64,000 nucleotides of DNA from Spiroplasma poulsonii (GCF_009866525.1 NZ_CM020866.1:991453-1055452), one strand, 5' to 3'. Counted from the first letter of the stretch, positions 1 through 9,435 are shown. The notes: generated by a model from the sequence alone, not told the origin. Made by a program: numbers and translations.

Positions 1-578
1 GTTCTAATTGAACCTAATTCAATGTTTCTAATAATTGATTTTACTGGTCTACTATATTTAATATTTAATTCACCATTATAAATATTTATATCATTTGAAC
101 TAACTTTAGCATTACTTGTTGTAATACTTGTAACATTAATTTTTGTTGTGTCTAATTGTGGGTTTAATTCTAATAATCTAAACTTAATTTGTTCTTCATA
201 ACTATTAACTAATTTTGAAAAATCTATTTCTCCTAAATTATGGTTTGCAATAACATTGTTTAAAGGTATAGATTTATCAACTATAAAAGTAAGTGTTGTT
301 TCTCCAGAAAATCCATCTATAGTAATATTTACATAATTACTAGTAATATTTTTGACTTTAATTTGTTCAGCCGCTATGTGTGGATATTTATTAATTAATT
401 TATCTTTGATTTGTTGTTCTGTTGGAATGTCAGCTCCATTAGTTTTAAAAATAGGACTTTGTGTTTGTCTTTTTACTCTTATAGTTTGTTCTTTTTGATA
501 AGGACTAGCGGCAATTGTTGTTGGTACAGCACTTCCACTAATTGTTAATAAGCTTAATAAACTTAGTAATTTTTTCAT
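1..578 (-). CDS. Secreted surface protein, adhesin-like, N-terminal part (cut by window edge)
   Basis: The first 192 codons of a longer gene are present; the rest lies left of the window. The start is the ATG at 578, preceded by an AGGAG ribosome site. Residues 1-24 form a signal peptide (MKKLLSLLSLLTISG...) with no lipobox Cys, so export is likely without lipid attachment. The mature part has two similar segments of the type 'KFRLLELNPQLDTTKINV' and 'DKLINKYPHIAAEQIKV', each followed by a short beta-rich stretch. That spacing recalls repeated ~70-residue modules of Spiroplasma adhesion-related proteins, which is inference only. The promoter contains a TA-dinucleotide tract, so expression may be switchable. 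Confidence 0.65.
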   Translation of the reverse strand, partial: MKKLLSLLSLLTISGSAVPTTIAASPYQKEQTIRVKRQTQSPIFKTNGADIPTEQQIKDKLINKYPHIAAEQIKVKNITSNYVNITIDGFSGETTLTFIVDKSIPLNNVIANHNLGEIDFSKLVNSYEEQIKFRLLELNPQLDTTKINVTSITTSNAKVSSNDINIYNGELNIKYSRPVKSIIRNIELGSIR

Positions 579-613
579 ACTTGTATTTCTCCTTCTTATC
601 AATTTCTATTGGC

Positions 614-646
614 ATTATATATATATATATATATATATACAAGCAA
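614..646 (-). promoter_or_regulatory. Promoter of the surface-protein gene with a repeat spacer
   Basis: Read leftward, TTGCTT (646-641) is followed by the TA tract and TATAAT (619-614). The spacer is 21 bp, four more than optimal. Losing two TA units would give 17 bp. The hexamers are seen; the on/off switching is inference. Confidence 0.5.
616..639. repeat. (TA)12 dinucleotide tract
   Basis: Twelve uninterrupted TA units lie between the -35-like and -10-like hexamers of the leftward surface-protein gene. Such tracts change length by slipped-strand mispairing. Confidence 0.9.
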
Positions 647-757
647 AATTATGAATTATTTTAAAAATTTTATCTTGAAAAATAGTTCTTATTACACGTT
701 TTAAGGTTTAAATTAGCAACAAAATACATTAAGTTTAGTATTTGTTTATAAAAAGTA

Positions 758-785
758 TTGTATTTATAAACTATGGGTGTATAAT
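758..785 (+). promoter_or_regulatory. Probable promoter of the phage structural operon
   Basis: TTGTAT (758-763) and TATAAT (780-785) with a 16-bp spacer lie about 90 bp ahead of the first structural gene. No other good start signal lies between the element edge and 873. Confidence 0.5.
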
Positions 786-872
786 TAAATTATGAGTTTA
801 ATCTTTTTCCATAAAAAAGGGTTTATGCTGACTTGTTAATCGAACAAGGATAAAAAAAGAGGAGTTTATAAA

Positions 873-1334
873 ATGGCGCTTACAAAAGAACAATTAATAG
901 AACAAGGTTTAAGTGAAGAAATTGCAGAAAATATCTTAAATCAGTTTAATAATGAAGCCAAACAAATTAGAGAAAGTGTGCAAAAACGCGAAGATGTTAT
1001 ATCAAAAGAAGACTTTATTAAATTATCTAATGAATTAGATGAATTAAAAGCCTTTAAATATGTTCCAACTACTAAAATTGAAGATATTAAAACTAACTTA
1101 GATAAAGTTAGTGGTAATTCTTTAACTGAAAAAATGCAAACTTTAAAAGAATTAAAACCTGATTTGTTTGTTGAAGAACAACCATCAGTTTCACCAACTA
1201 ATTTTATTAAAGATATGATTGAAAATTCAGTTGAAAATAAAAATGATGAAATTGAAATTATTAAAGAAAAAGGAGCATATACTCCGGAAGAGATTAAAAA
1301 GATATCAGATTTCACACTTAAAAACCTTAGATAA
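873..1334 (+). CDS. Putative capsid scaffolding protein
   Basis: A 153-residue, highly charged protein, predicted mostly helical, with a GAGGAG site before the ATG. It sits 15 bp ahead of the major capsid gene, the usual position of phage scaffold (GP20-type) genes. It is Lys/Glu-rich with coiled-coil character at about residues 25-60. Near the C-terminus it has 'KGAYTPEEIKKISD', followed by a basic tail. Scaffold proteins guide capsid assembly and often bind the shell through a short basic C-terminal helix. The function rests on size, composition and position, because sequence similarity cannot be tested here. Confidence 0.6.
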   Translation: MALTKEQLIEQGLSEEIAENILNQFNNEAKQIRESVQKREDVISKEDFIKLSNELDELKAFKYVPTTKIEDIKTNLDKVSGNSLTEKMQTLKELKPDLFVEEQPSVSPTNFIKDMIENSVENKNDEIEIIKEKGAYTPEEIKKISDFTLKNLR

Positions 1335-1349
1335 TAAGGAGTGAAAATT

Positions 1350-2720
1350 ATGGCAACAATTAATTTGCCACAAGTACCTTTTACATTACAAGGTAATACA
1401 ACAGGTCAAAAAGCCTATGTTGATATGGTTAATGCTTTATTGCGTGGACCTTTATATAATGAATATGCAAGTATTATGCAGTATGCAACAGCAACTGCCG
1501 AACAAGTTGCTTGATTACCTAATGCAGGACAAGCATTATATAATTTAACTCATCGTGTGGTATGACAAAATGATTATTCATTACCAAATGGTGGAGCAAC
1601 TCAAACAATGGGATTAACAAGAATTCCAGTACCTATTGATAAAAGATTTAATTTAAAATTAATGAATGAGGCTTTTGATTTAGCATTAATAGAACAAAAT
1701 ATTAAAAATGGTGTTATTGCTGATGCTATTTCTAGTGTTGTACAGAATAAATTTGTTAATTTAGAATGTGAATTAATTCAGGCTATTTATGATTATTGTT
1801 TAGCAGATGGTCAATATGAAGTAATTCCATTTCGTAGTTATACAGCAGAAAATGCTGATGATGCAAATAAGGCATTCTTTACATTAAATGAAACTTTGAT
1901 TGAATTAACTAATCAAATTAGTAATTTATATTTTGGATTGCCAACCGATAAAATGTTTATGGTTTTAGGACGAAGAGCATATTTAGGATTAACACCGGCT
2001 TATTTAAAAGTAATTGGTTCACAAGCTCAATTAAAAGCAATGGTTAATGGTGAATTATATGAAAATACCGCAATGGGAATTCCTGTATCAAAAAGTTTTC
2101 ATTTAGAAAAAACATATACAAAAGGACAAGTTAACCGTGATAAAGGTTATAATTTTACTAATGTAAGTGGTTTAATTATTAATAAACAAGTATGAGCATA
2201 TCCAATTAATATGGATACTATTCAACAAGTTTTAGATAATGATACTGCTAACCCTAAATGAATTGGTAAAGTACAATATGCAACACCAACAATTTTATAT
2301 CCAAAAACATGTAAAATTATTTTAGAAAAAGAACCAACAATTGAAGAAAGAACAGCAGCTTACAATAATTTAAATAAAACATTTAGAGTACCAGTTGATT
2401 ATGTAATTAATGAACCAACAACAAATAAAATTGATATTAGTAAAATTAATAAATTAGATAAACCAACTATTCATGTCACAGACCCAACAAAAGCAACAAT
2501 CGAACAATTAAAACCACAATTTAAAGCTGTCGTTTTAAAAGCAGTAAAAGCGGTAGATAGTTCTTTAACTGAAAATGATTATGATTACTTTATTGAAAGT
2601 AAGGGTGAAGATTGACCAATTGATATTACAAATGATAAAGCAATTTCAGTTCAGATTGAGGGTAAAAACAACGCTACTGGTCAAACAAATCCAATTGATG
2701 TCGTAATTAAAAATACTTAA
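1350..2720 (+). CDS. Putative major capsid protein
   Basis: A 456-residue protein with a GGAG site 6 bp before the ATG. Five TGA Trp codons are required (first at 1512). The N-terminus (MATINLPQVPFTLQGN) precedes a central region with 'QTMGLTRIPVPIDKRFNLK', 'QNKFVNLECELIQAIYDYC' and 'MFMVLGRRAYLGLTPAYLK'. That order (N-arm, long helix, beta-rich axial region) is what HK97-fold capsid genes look like. The last ~100 residues ('DPTKATIEQLKPQFKAVVLK...DVVIKN') look like an added Ig-like surface domain, common on phage capsids. The order scaffold, capsid, connector supports the call. HK97 fold is inference; the gene is clearly intact. Confidence 0.65.
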
Positions 2721-2726
2721 TAAACA

Positions 2727-3644
2727 ATGAACTTATTAATATTACGAATTTTAACTTTATTAGCAGAGAATTTAGGTAATAAATCAATAATAAATAAATT
2801 TGTTAATTTAATTAATAAGGTTAACAAATTTGCTTCATATTATTCTAATCCGCTACAAAAAATTACAAATAAGATTGAAGATATTTATCAGTGGTTAAAT
2901 CCATTTACTTATTTAGATTTAATTAAAAAGGGTCATAAAAGAGAAATTCAACAAATATTAAGTCAATTAGAAAAAGATAATAATATTAAAAATAGAGAAC
3001 AATTTAAAAAAGAAAATTATCTAAATACTAATTGACAACCTTTAAATAGTAGTTGACTTGATAGTGGTATGTTTAATATTACAAATAAATTAACTTTAAC
3101 AGGTAATTTAACTATTTTAATATATACAAAAACAGCAAAACACCCGAAGTTTTATGGTCCCTATGTTTATCCTAGTGTTCCAGTTGAAATTTGAAAATTA
3201 TTAAGTAATGCCGTTTCTAATGCGGGTACTTTATTTTGACGTTATTGATTAAGAAAATGATTACCTAGTCATTTAAGAAATTATATTAAAAAAAGACTGC
3301 CAAGAGGATTAAAAGAAAAATATCCCAAAGGAACTACTAAATTAACATTACCAACAGTTCAAAAATTACAACAAATTAAAAAGTTTATTAATAATTTAAA
3401 GATTGGCCATTTTAATTTTAATTTTGCTGGTGAAATTAATAATAAAAAATGGTATCGAGAACGAAAAAGTGATGTTAAAAATATTAAGAATTTATATAAA
3501 TCACCAGTTAAAAATATGTTTTACAAAACTAATCAAACTATCAAAACAATTAAGAAAACAAAAACAAGAGTTAATAGTTATAAGCCAAGTAATTTAAAAA
3601 ATAAATATCGTAATCAATTAAGAGGTGTTTTATATGGAAAATAA
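2727..3644 (+). CDS. Capsid-operon protein with KTSC-like domain
   Basis: 305 residues, starting 6 bp after the capsid stop and overlapping the next gene by 11 bp. The N-terminal ~100 residues are helical and basic. Residues ~100-190 fit the small KTSC fold seen in phage proteins: a 'SSWLDSG' start, an 'LTLTGNLTILIYTK' strand pair, 'FYGPYVYPSVPVEIWKLL' in place of the usual Y.Y..VP..v, then 'SNAGTLFWRYWLRKWLP'. The remaining ~115 residues are very Lys/Arg-rich and may bind DNA or RNA. It could be a minor capsid or ejection protein. Domain assignment is by eye. Confidence 0.5.
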
Positions 3645-4809
3645 TTTAAGTAATTTGTTATTTATAACAGTTGAAGATGTGAAAGAAAGTAAACTTTGAC
3701 AACCTATTAATGATAGAAAGCAATCTGCTTGTAATGATAACTTAATTTATAATGCTATTTTAAAAACTAGTTTATGAATGGATAGATTATCAGGTGGGAC
3801 AATTTCAGATAAAATTAATAAAAAAGATTTGTTTCCTTGAGTAAAAAAAGATAATACTGGTTTAATTGAATATGATAAATGATTAAGTTATATTCAATCG
3901 GCTTGTTTATTAGCAGTTATAAATTGATATTTACCAAAAGGAGTTAATGATTTAACTGGTAGTGCTTCATTTTCACAAGGTGGTGTAGCATATTCACAAA
4001 CTAATGACCCAGAAGCAAATGAAAATATTACTCGTGATGTTAAAAATGCTTTAAAATTAGCAGGTGAAATAATTGATATTATATCTAGTAAAACGGTATC
4101 TAGACCGTATAATTATCATTTAGGAAACTATTCTCATCCATGAGAAGAAGAATATAAATATATTACTAAAAAAACATTTTATCCAACATTATTATTTTGA
4201 TTAAAAGAGCGATTGCAAACAGATGGTTCAATAAATATTACTTATCCAATTATTAATGATTTTTCTAAAATTGATTATAATGAATATATTAAATTAATAG
4301 TTCCATTTGATAATAACACGATTTATTATGAAGATAATGTCTGAAAAGCAAAACAAAGTGGTGATATTCCATCATATGGTATTAAAGATAGTGATTTAAA
4401 TAAAGCTTATATTGATAAGCAAGATGATAAATATATTGTAAAAACATCACAAGATATTATTCTTAAACAAGATAAATTAGTAAGTGGGGAAAATATTAAA
4501 ACTATTAATGGTAATTCATTATTAGGTAATGGTGATATTTCTATTAGTGTTGGTAATGATTGAGAATTTGTAGATACTAGTGATTTTAAACCAGCAACTG
4601 AATATCAAATTAAAGATTTTGATAGTTCTAAATTTAAATATAAAATATGATGTCAATTTTCAATTTTACCATATATGTTTGTAGAAACTTTTAAAGATTT
4701 TGATATTGGTTGTGGAATTGTTTGGTATATTGACACAAATGGTCTTATTAGTTCTTATGATAATGTAAATATAGTTAATTTAAAAATTGAAAGAAAATTG
4801 GTGAGTTAA
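3634..4809 (+). CDS. Head-fibre or adaptor-like structural protein
   Basis: 391 residues. The N-terminal ~140 residues ('DRKQSACNDNLIYNAILKTS...AVINWYLPKGVNDLTGSA') resemble connector-type proteins in size and helix content. The middle carries 'NIKTINGNSLLGNGDIS' (~residues 289-306), a short motif typical of phage fibre and baseplate proteins. The C-terminal ~85 residues are a beta-rich tip domain ending in ERKLVS. Compared with the second copy (C-terminus at 11329-11514), this gene lacks nine codons after 'DIGCGIV', an in-frame deletion flanked by GTTG microhomology. It overlaps the previous gene by 11 bp and is followed at once by the membrane-protein gene. Confidence 0.55.
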
Positions 4810-4811
4810 TT

Positions 4812-5444
4812 ATGAAGCAAGATAAAACAACTTGATTAAAGGGGGCGTTACCTTGAAATTGATTTAAAAAAGACCCTATTCCAACTTATAATTGAACTCA
4901 TAAAGATATTAGAGAATGAGAAAGAAAATATAAAATTCGTAGTTGAGTAGTTAGTTTTTATACATTGATATTTTTAGCATTAAATTGTTGGTTAGAATAT
5001 GGAATGATTAATGCAATTAAAGATGATATTAATTGATATAATTATGGTCAATATTGAGGTAATGGCATTGCTATTTTATTAACACCTTTATTTACGTATG
5101 GAATTCAGGGCATATTTGTTGCTAGTAGTAAACCAAAAGTAGATATGAAAATTGATATACCAAGATTAAAAATATCTAAAATGGGATTAGTATTTACAAT
5201 ATTACCTTTAATTACTTTAATAATTTCTTTAATTATCATTTGAATTGATAAATCAAAATGAAAAAAAGACCATTTAAGACATTGTTTAGATTGTCGGATT
5301 AATCCGCGTGTTATTCAACCAAGATTAGCAAAACAATGAAATAATTTAGATGGCATAACAGAAGAAATATTTAAAAATATACAAAATGAAAATATTAAAA
5401 AACAAAAACAAGAAGAAAATAACAAAGAATTAAATTTAAAATAG
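4812..5444 (+). CDS. Phage membrane protein, 3-4 TM segments
   Basis: 210 residues, starting 2 bp after the fibre stop. Nine or more TGA Trp codons give a Trp-rich N-terminal region. Hydrophobic spans are near residues 45-62 (VVSFYTLIFLALNCWLEYG), 80-103 and 117-137 (MGLVFTILPLITLIISLIII). The C-terminal ~70 residues are basic and probably cytoplasmic, with a CLDC pair (~residues 151-154). No family is recognised. A virion membrane, injection or lysis role would fit the position. The second copy has a nonsense codon. Confidence 0.55.
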
Positions 5445-5563
5445 ACTATATATAGGGGCGGTTGATATTTTTGGGTGGTTATATAGTTTAATTTATAAAT
5501 TATTTTGTTCTGAAAGGATAGATGGCCACTGTTTGAGTAAGAATAAGAAAGGAATTAAATAAA

Positions 5564-5851
5564 ATGAATGAAACATTAATGATTGCTTTACTTGTGTTAG
5601 CGGGTGCGGGTGGAATGGGTAGTCTTGGTATTCTAGGATTATCTGCTAAAAAAATTAAAAAATATAAAGCAGAAATCAGAGAATTAAGAACTGCTGTTAT
5701 TGCCCACGAAAAACATTTACGAGGACCTGATTATGCAACAGAATTAGCATTAAAAACAGGTCAAATTAAAAATGTTAAAAAACAAGTTAAAGTTAATGAT
5801 AAAAAACAAGCACAAAAAGATGCCATTAGACAATTAACAAATAATATTTAA
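5564..5851 (+). CDS. Small single-span membrane protein
   Basis: 95 residues. An AAAGGA site lies 9 bp before ATG 5564. An in-frame ATG at 5522 would add 14 residues but follows a stop directly and has a poorer site. The N-terminus is one Gly/Leu-rich membrane segment (LMIALLVLAGAGGMGSLGIL); the rest is a basic helix with many Lys. It is the last gene of the rightward operon and sits beside the terminator. Holin, minor coat or packaging-accessory roles are possible. It is identical in the second copy (12269-12556), which suggests selection or very recent duplication. Confidence 0.6.
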   Translation: MNETLMIALLVLAGAGGMGSLGILGLSAKKIKKYKAEIRELRTAVIAHEKHLRGPDYATELALKTGQIKNVKKQVKVNDKKQAQKDAIRQLTNNI

Positions 5852-5878
5852 AAAAATAACCTTAATTGGTTATTTTTT
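5851..5878. terminator. Bidirectional terminator between convergent phage arms
   Basis: An 11-bp stem, AAAAAATAACC with GGTTATTTTTT, around a 6-nt loop. It overlaps the ends of both flanking genes and has a U-run on either strand. Confidence 0.8.
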
Positions 5879-6053
5879 ATTTTTCTTTATTGTGTGTTAT
5901 ATAAAAGTTTATAAGATATTCAATTCGTTGCGAATAAGTATTAAAATTTAATTCATTTCAAACTTGTTCTTCATTTTCATTTAAGTAAACATTTATATTC
6001 CGAATTTTACAAGAATAATATTTTCCTGTTTTTTGATTATATGAATGTTTCAT
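5877..6053 (-). CDS. Small phage protein, 58 residues, unknown
   Basis: The last gene of the leftward early operon, starting 3 bp after the resolvase stop. It starts MKHSYNQKTGKYYSCK and has one TGA Trp. The pattern 'VYLNENEEQVWNEL...SQRIEYLINFYI' looks like a small ribbon-helix-helix fold, as in compact phage repressors. That is a weak, by-eye impression. The second copy (12582-12758) is the same length. Confidence 0.5.
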
Positions 6054-6056
6054 AAA

Positions 6057-6557
6057 TTAACTTTCATAATTAGCAATAATAATTGCATCTCGTAAATGAT
6101 TACTTATTTTTTCATTATTATATTTTCAACTTTTACCATATTGATAAGTTAAATTAACATCTTTTTCATATTTTCATATATAACCATCATTATATTTACT
6201 TAAATTTTCCATATTTTTAACAACTGATTTTGTATGTTTTGGTGAAATAGTAGCAATATATCCTTGCGTTTCTAATGAACCTAATAATTTCAATAAATCA
6301 TCTCTATCTTTTGAGCCATTGGCATTTGTATATAAACAATTTTCTATAAAAATTAAATATTCTAGTTTATGATTATTTGATAATATTTTCCCAAATAGTT
6401 TTTCATTTTTCAAATAATTTATAATAAATTCATAATGTTCTTTTCAGCCTTTATTTGTAAATTCTTGTTTATCTATTAATTTATTATTTTTATAAACAAC
6501 AATAGCCGTAGTACCAGTTCCTGATGGGTCAATACCTATTTTTATCAATTGGCTCAT
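6057..6557 (-). CDS. RuvC-like Holliday junction resolvase (RNase H fold)
   Basis: 166 residues. The start at 6557 overlaps the end of recT by 16 bp, so the two are probably translationally coupled. The N-terminal strand 'KIGIDPSGTGTTAIVVY' carries the first metal-binding Asp (D10) and the DxSxxxTG turn of phage RuvC proteins. 'LIFIEN' (~residue 75) gives the second acidic residue, and 'HLRDAIIIANY' near the C-terminus gives the HxxD pair. Family members cut branched DNA after recombination or replication. Pairing with RecT suggests handling of recombination intermediates, possibly before packaging. All catalytic positions look intact. Confidence 0.75.
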
Positions 6558-7471
6558 TCTTCATCATTGTTATTATTAACTACTGGTACTACATTTGATA
6601 TATCTTCTTCTTTAACTACATTATCGTTTATGTACACTATTTCATCATTAGGTGGGGTATTATAATTTAAATTTATATTATTTGATAAAGTTTCATCGTT
6701 AATATGCCCATTATTTTGGATGAAAGTAGCATCATTATCAATATAAATCTTTTCATCATTAGTTGTAATAACTGCTTGATCTGATTTATATGCTTGTTGT
6801 AATTCAACTGACATAATACCTCATTTTCTTAATAATGATGTTAATACTGTTTTAAGGGCCATTTCATCAAAACTAGCAATATAAAATGATTTATTTTTAG
6901 CATAAGTTTTAGAATATTTCATAAAATGATTTTCCATTTGCTCTTTTGTCATATATAAAGTTTTTTCAAAACCATTAACCATTTTAAAATATGCTACATA
7001 ACCTATAATTGATAATTTTTCTCGTTCATCTTCATTTTGATTTCAATTAAAAGCAGTACCTTTTAAACGATCATAATTTATTAATTCATTTGCTCTAACA
7101 TCTGATACTGACATATCTAAATATTGGCCACTTCTTTGGGCTAATTGAATATAACCTTTATAACCCATTTGAAATTGGGCTTGATTAATTCATTCTTGGA
7201 TTTCACGACCATTAATAATTCTTGTTATTTTTGTATTATATGGTACTACATAAGCATAACCGAATTGTTTTTCCATTGGTAAATTTAATAAAACACCTTG
7301 ATAACAAGCAGTCATAATTGTTTTTGGATCTGCTTTTTGTAATAATTCATTACTATTTGATATTGCAATTATATTACTTTTAAATCTTGCAATTTCATTT
7401 TCATTAGAAAATTTACTTTTTATTCAATCAGTTACCTTATCTGTTCTTAAAAATTCTACAATATTTGTCAT
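6542..7471 (-). CDS. recT: RecT-family single-strand annealing protein
   Basis: 309 residues with a GGAG site before ATG 7471. Typical RecT segments are visible: 'TACYQGVLLNLPMEKQFGYA' (~55-75), 'VVPYNTK', 'AQFQMGYKGYIQLAQRSGQY' (~100-120), 'VSDVRANE' and 'SFDEMALKTVLTSLLRKWG' (~205-223). RecT anneals complementary strands in phage recombination. The C-terminal ~80 residues are Asn/Asp-rich and look disordered. The gene needs TGA Trp. It starts 1 bp after the upstream stop and overlaps the resolvase gene. The second copy (13247-14176) differs by a few missense changes, for example Q to K near 7127 and Y to D near 6636. Confidence 0.85.
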
Positions 7472-7472
7472 G

Positions 7473-8174
7473 TTATTTTTCTCCTTTATTTATTTTAAAA
7501 TTAATACCTTTAACCCCAATTAAATTAATATCTTTATTACTATCTCATTGATCTTTAATTTCATTTTTAACAATTTGTTCATCAACAGTTAAATAATTTT
7601 TAATAAGATTAATAAGTTCTAATTTATCAGCATTTTGTAAAAAATCATCATTAATACCAATAACCTCAATATCTTTAATTAATAATTTTTCTTTCCGAAA
7701 ATTACTAGTAATAATTTTTAATTCTTGTTCTTGTTTTGCTATACTTTTAATTTCTAAAAATTGCTCTTTTTTATGAGTTTCAATAATTTTATTTTGTTTT
7801 TGAAATTGAATATTAATGACACTATTTTTTAAAGAATCATGATTATTCTTAATATTATTTTCTAAATTTAAAATATCTTTTCTAATAAAATTTAATTCAT
7901 CTTTAAAAGATTTTATTATTTCTAATGGTTCTCTAAAAATATAATCAATTTTTGAAACTACTAATTTTAAATCTTTTAGTGATTGTGATTTATATTCTCC
8001 ATTTATTAATCAAGCTTGTTGTCGATATATAAATTCTGCTAATTCTTGTCCATTTTCATCAATTCACTTTTTAATTGTTAATGCTTTTAAGCTTAATTCT
8101 TTAAAATTATTTCCTTTTAAATAAAACGGATAAGTAATATTTTTAACTTCATTATTTAATTTTAAATCTTCCAT
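7473..8174 (-). CDS. Coiled-coil phage early protein upstream of recT
   Basis: 233 residues, starting MEDLKLNNEVKNITYPFYL. The central ~110 residues are a long coiled coil ('FKDELNFIRKDILNLENNI...'), and the C-terminal part is Lys/Ile-rich. Genes directly before recT in Firmicute phages often code DUF1351-type or nuclease-accessory proteins. Position and coiled coil fit DUF1351, but I see no diagnostic residues. Only 1 bp separates it from recT. Confidence 0.5.
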
Positions 8175-8176
8175 AA

Positions 8177-8314
8177 TTAAATTTCCTCTAATTCCATTTC
8201 ATTAATTAAATTATCAATATATTCATAAGCACTTTCTTCTGAATAACATTCATCTAATGCTAAATTAAATAAATCTTCTTCTGTATAAACATAACCATTT
8301 TCATCTTTTCACAT
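8177..8314 (-). CDS. Small acidic phage protein, 45 residues
   Basis: Starts MWKDENGYVYTEEDLF and ends ELEEI, very rich in Asp and Glu. It lies between two genes of the same operon with 2-bp gaps on both sides, and a GGAG-type site (CAAGGAG) precedes it. The same length is kept in the second copy (14882-15019). Acidic micro-proteins of this kind can be anti-repressors or host-nuclease inhibitors, but nothing here proves a role. Confidence 0.5.
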
Positions 8315-8316
8315 AA

Positions 8317-8505
8317 TTATTTATCTCCTTGTCATTTAATATTGCTATCTTCTAAATCAATAATAGTTGTTAATCAATGATTTTCATTTTCAACATTAGC
8401 AGTAATCCTCGCTTCTTCTAATGTATAAAAAAAATCTGTTTTAAAAATAGTTGTTTTATCAAACAAATTATTATATTTCATTATTAATACGTATCTTTTA
8501 TTCAT
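8317..8505 (-). CDS. Small phage protein, 62 residues, unknown
   Basis: Starts MNKRYVLIMKYNNLFDKTT and ends IKWQGDK, with two TGA Trp codons. A strong AGGAGG site precedes the ATG. The 'YTLEEARITANVENENHW...IIDLED' pattern is a beta-alpha-beta micro-domain common in phage hypothetical proteins. It sits in the middle of the leftward early operon and is kept at 15022-15210. Confidence 0.5.
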
Positions 8506-8560
8506 AATTTAATTCCTCCTAATTTTGTTTCCCCAATGCTCAATGTTCATCAGTCATATC

Positions 8561-8677
8561 TTAAAATGATACTGAATAACTTTTAAACATTAATTCTTGT
8601 AATTTGTTTTCTTGATTGCATTTTGAGCAATATCCTCAATATTTTTGTTTAAGACAAATTTTATTTAAATTTTTCAT
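8561..8677 (-). CDS. 38-residue protein with CxxC pair, first early gene
   Basis: Sequence begins MKNLNKICLKQKYWGYCSK and has a C-S-K-C knuckle after Cys8, so it may bind zinc. It has a GGAGG site 6 bp before the ATG. As the gene nearest to the hairpin region it would be the first transcribed leftward. The second copy (15266-15382) has one N-to-K change. A 12-codon peptide-like frame (MTDEHWALGKQN) follows at 8557-8519, but I do not annotate it. Confidence 0.45.
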
Positions 8678-8711
8678 ATTTACCTCCTAAATTATTTTTC
8701 CTATTTTTTAA

Positions 8712-8751
8712 CTCGCTGGCACTCACTACCAAGTGAAAGTGCCAAAGCGAG
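8712..8751. repeat. Hairpin 1 of the phage regulatory region
   Basis: The arms CTCGCT...GGCACTCAC and GTGAAAGTGCC...AGCGAG pair with one internal mismatch and a bulge. It has no T-run, so it is unlikely to be a simple terminator. It is repeated at 15417-15456. Confidence 0.7.
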
Positions 8752-8793
8752 AATTAGTTATATAAGTATTGTATTTATCTATTTTATTTACTA

Positions 8794-8826
8794 CGCCATC
8801 CGCTTCGCTGTGGGTGAGCGGTGGCG
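8794..8826. repeat. Hairpin 2 of the phage regulatory region
   Basis: CGCCATCCGCT pairs with AGCGGTGGCG across a 12-nt loop, with one bulge. It is GC-rich in AT-rich surroundings and is repeated at 15499-15531. Confidence 0.65.
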
Positions 8827-9195
8827 GTATGTTGTTAGTTAAATAATCGACAGTTGTTTTTTGTTTTTGTAGCCAGAGAGTTTTCTCTCTCTTCACCCGC
8901 ACCATTTCAGGTCAAAGCGTTCAGTTTTTAAAATAAATCTACTTGCACCTTGAAGAGCCTAATGCTGACTTTGTGGTTTTTAAACCGCTGTCACTTCTAA
9001 GAAGTAATATCTATCGCAAATTTATTTATAAAGTGACCATCTCTTTTGTTTATTGTGGTTCGATGTTGACCGCGCACTTATCACCACTATCGCTTGTTAA
9101 AGCGTCTATTATTTCCGGACTGATTACCGCTGTGCTAGACCGCCTCCTGTGGAATAAAAACACTTAGTTATTTAAAATAACCGTTCCACTCTGCA

Positions 9196-9435
9196 TTAAG
9201 TTGTTTTATAAAATCAAAGTTTTAAAAAACCAGTTTTATAATCAAAGATAATTTTTGAATTTTCTAAACGTTTATAAAACCACTCTTGGTTTTTATCTTT
9301 TGTATGATTTAATAAATTTTTATGTTTTTCACAAGTTCATAAAACTTTATTTGATAAAAATTCTTTGGTAATGAATGATATTGATTTATAGCAATCAATA
9401 ACATCACATATTTTTTGTTGTTTATTAATTTCCAT
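9196..9435 (-). CDS. 79-residue phage protein, unknown
   Basis: Starts MEINKQQKICDVIDCYKSI and ends FYKTT, with two TGA Trp and one TGG codon. Two early Cys residues and 'WTCEKHKNLLNH' could make a Cys/His metal site. The gene lies to the right of the hairpin region and reads towards it, with a 330-bp leader behind it. The second copy (15901-16140) has K-to-E and L-to-V changes, so it is evolving as a protein. Confidence 0.5.

Larger units (their letters stand above)
8690..9190. other. GC-richer regulatory or origin-like region of the phage block
   Basis: About 500 bp with clearly higher GC than its surroundings and two strong hairpins (8712-8751 and 8794-8826), plus a short AGAGAG/CTCTCT stem near 8878. 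It separates the leftward early operon from a divergently placed block. Part of it recurs, inverted, at 59240-59430, where the coding frame is not kept but the DNA is. A 74-codon frame at 8943-9167 lies inside but is probably not a gene. A replication origin, packaging site or control region would fit. Confidence 0.5.

Noticed and set aside
941-1315. Leftward frame of 124 codons opposite the scaffold gene
   Set aside because: It is a shadow of a well-supported rightward gene and has no ribosome site.
3403-3597. Rightward frame inside the KTSC-like gene
   Set aside because: Different frame within a long intact gene; its composition is only the result of AT-rich Lys codons.
8519-8557. 12-codon peptide MTDEHWALGKQN after the CxxC gene
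   Set aside because: It is followed closely by a good ribosome site and its only difference between copies is silent, but it is too short to support without expression data.
8943-9167. Rightward frame of 74 codons in the phage regulatory region
   Set aside because: It has a stop in copy B, its relative at 59240-59430 does not keep the frame, and it overlaps hairpin-rich conserved DNA. It has no ribosome site. It is described as part of the non-coding element.
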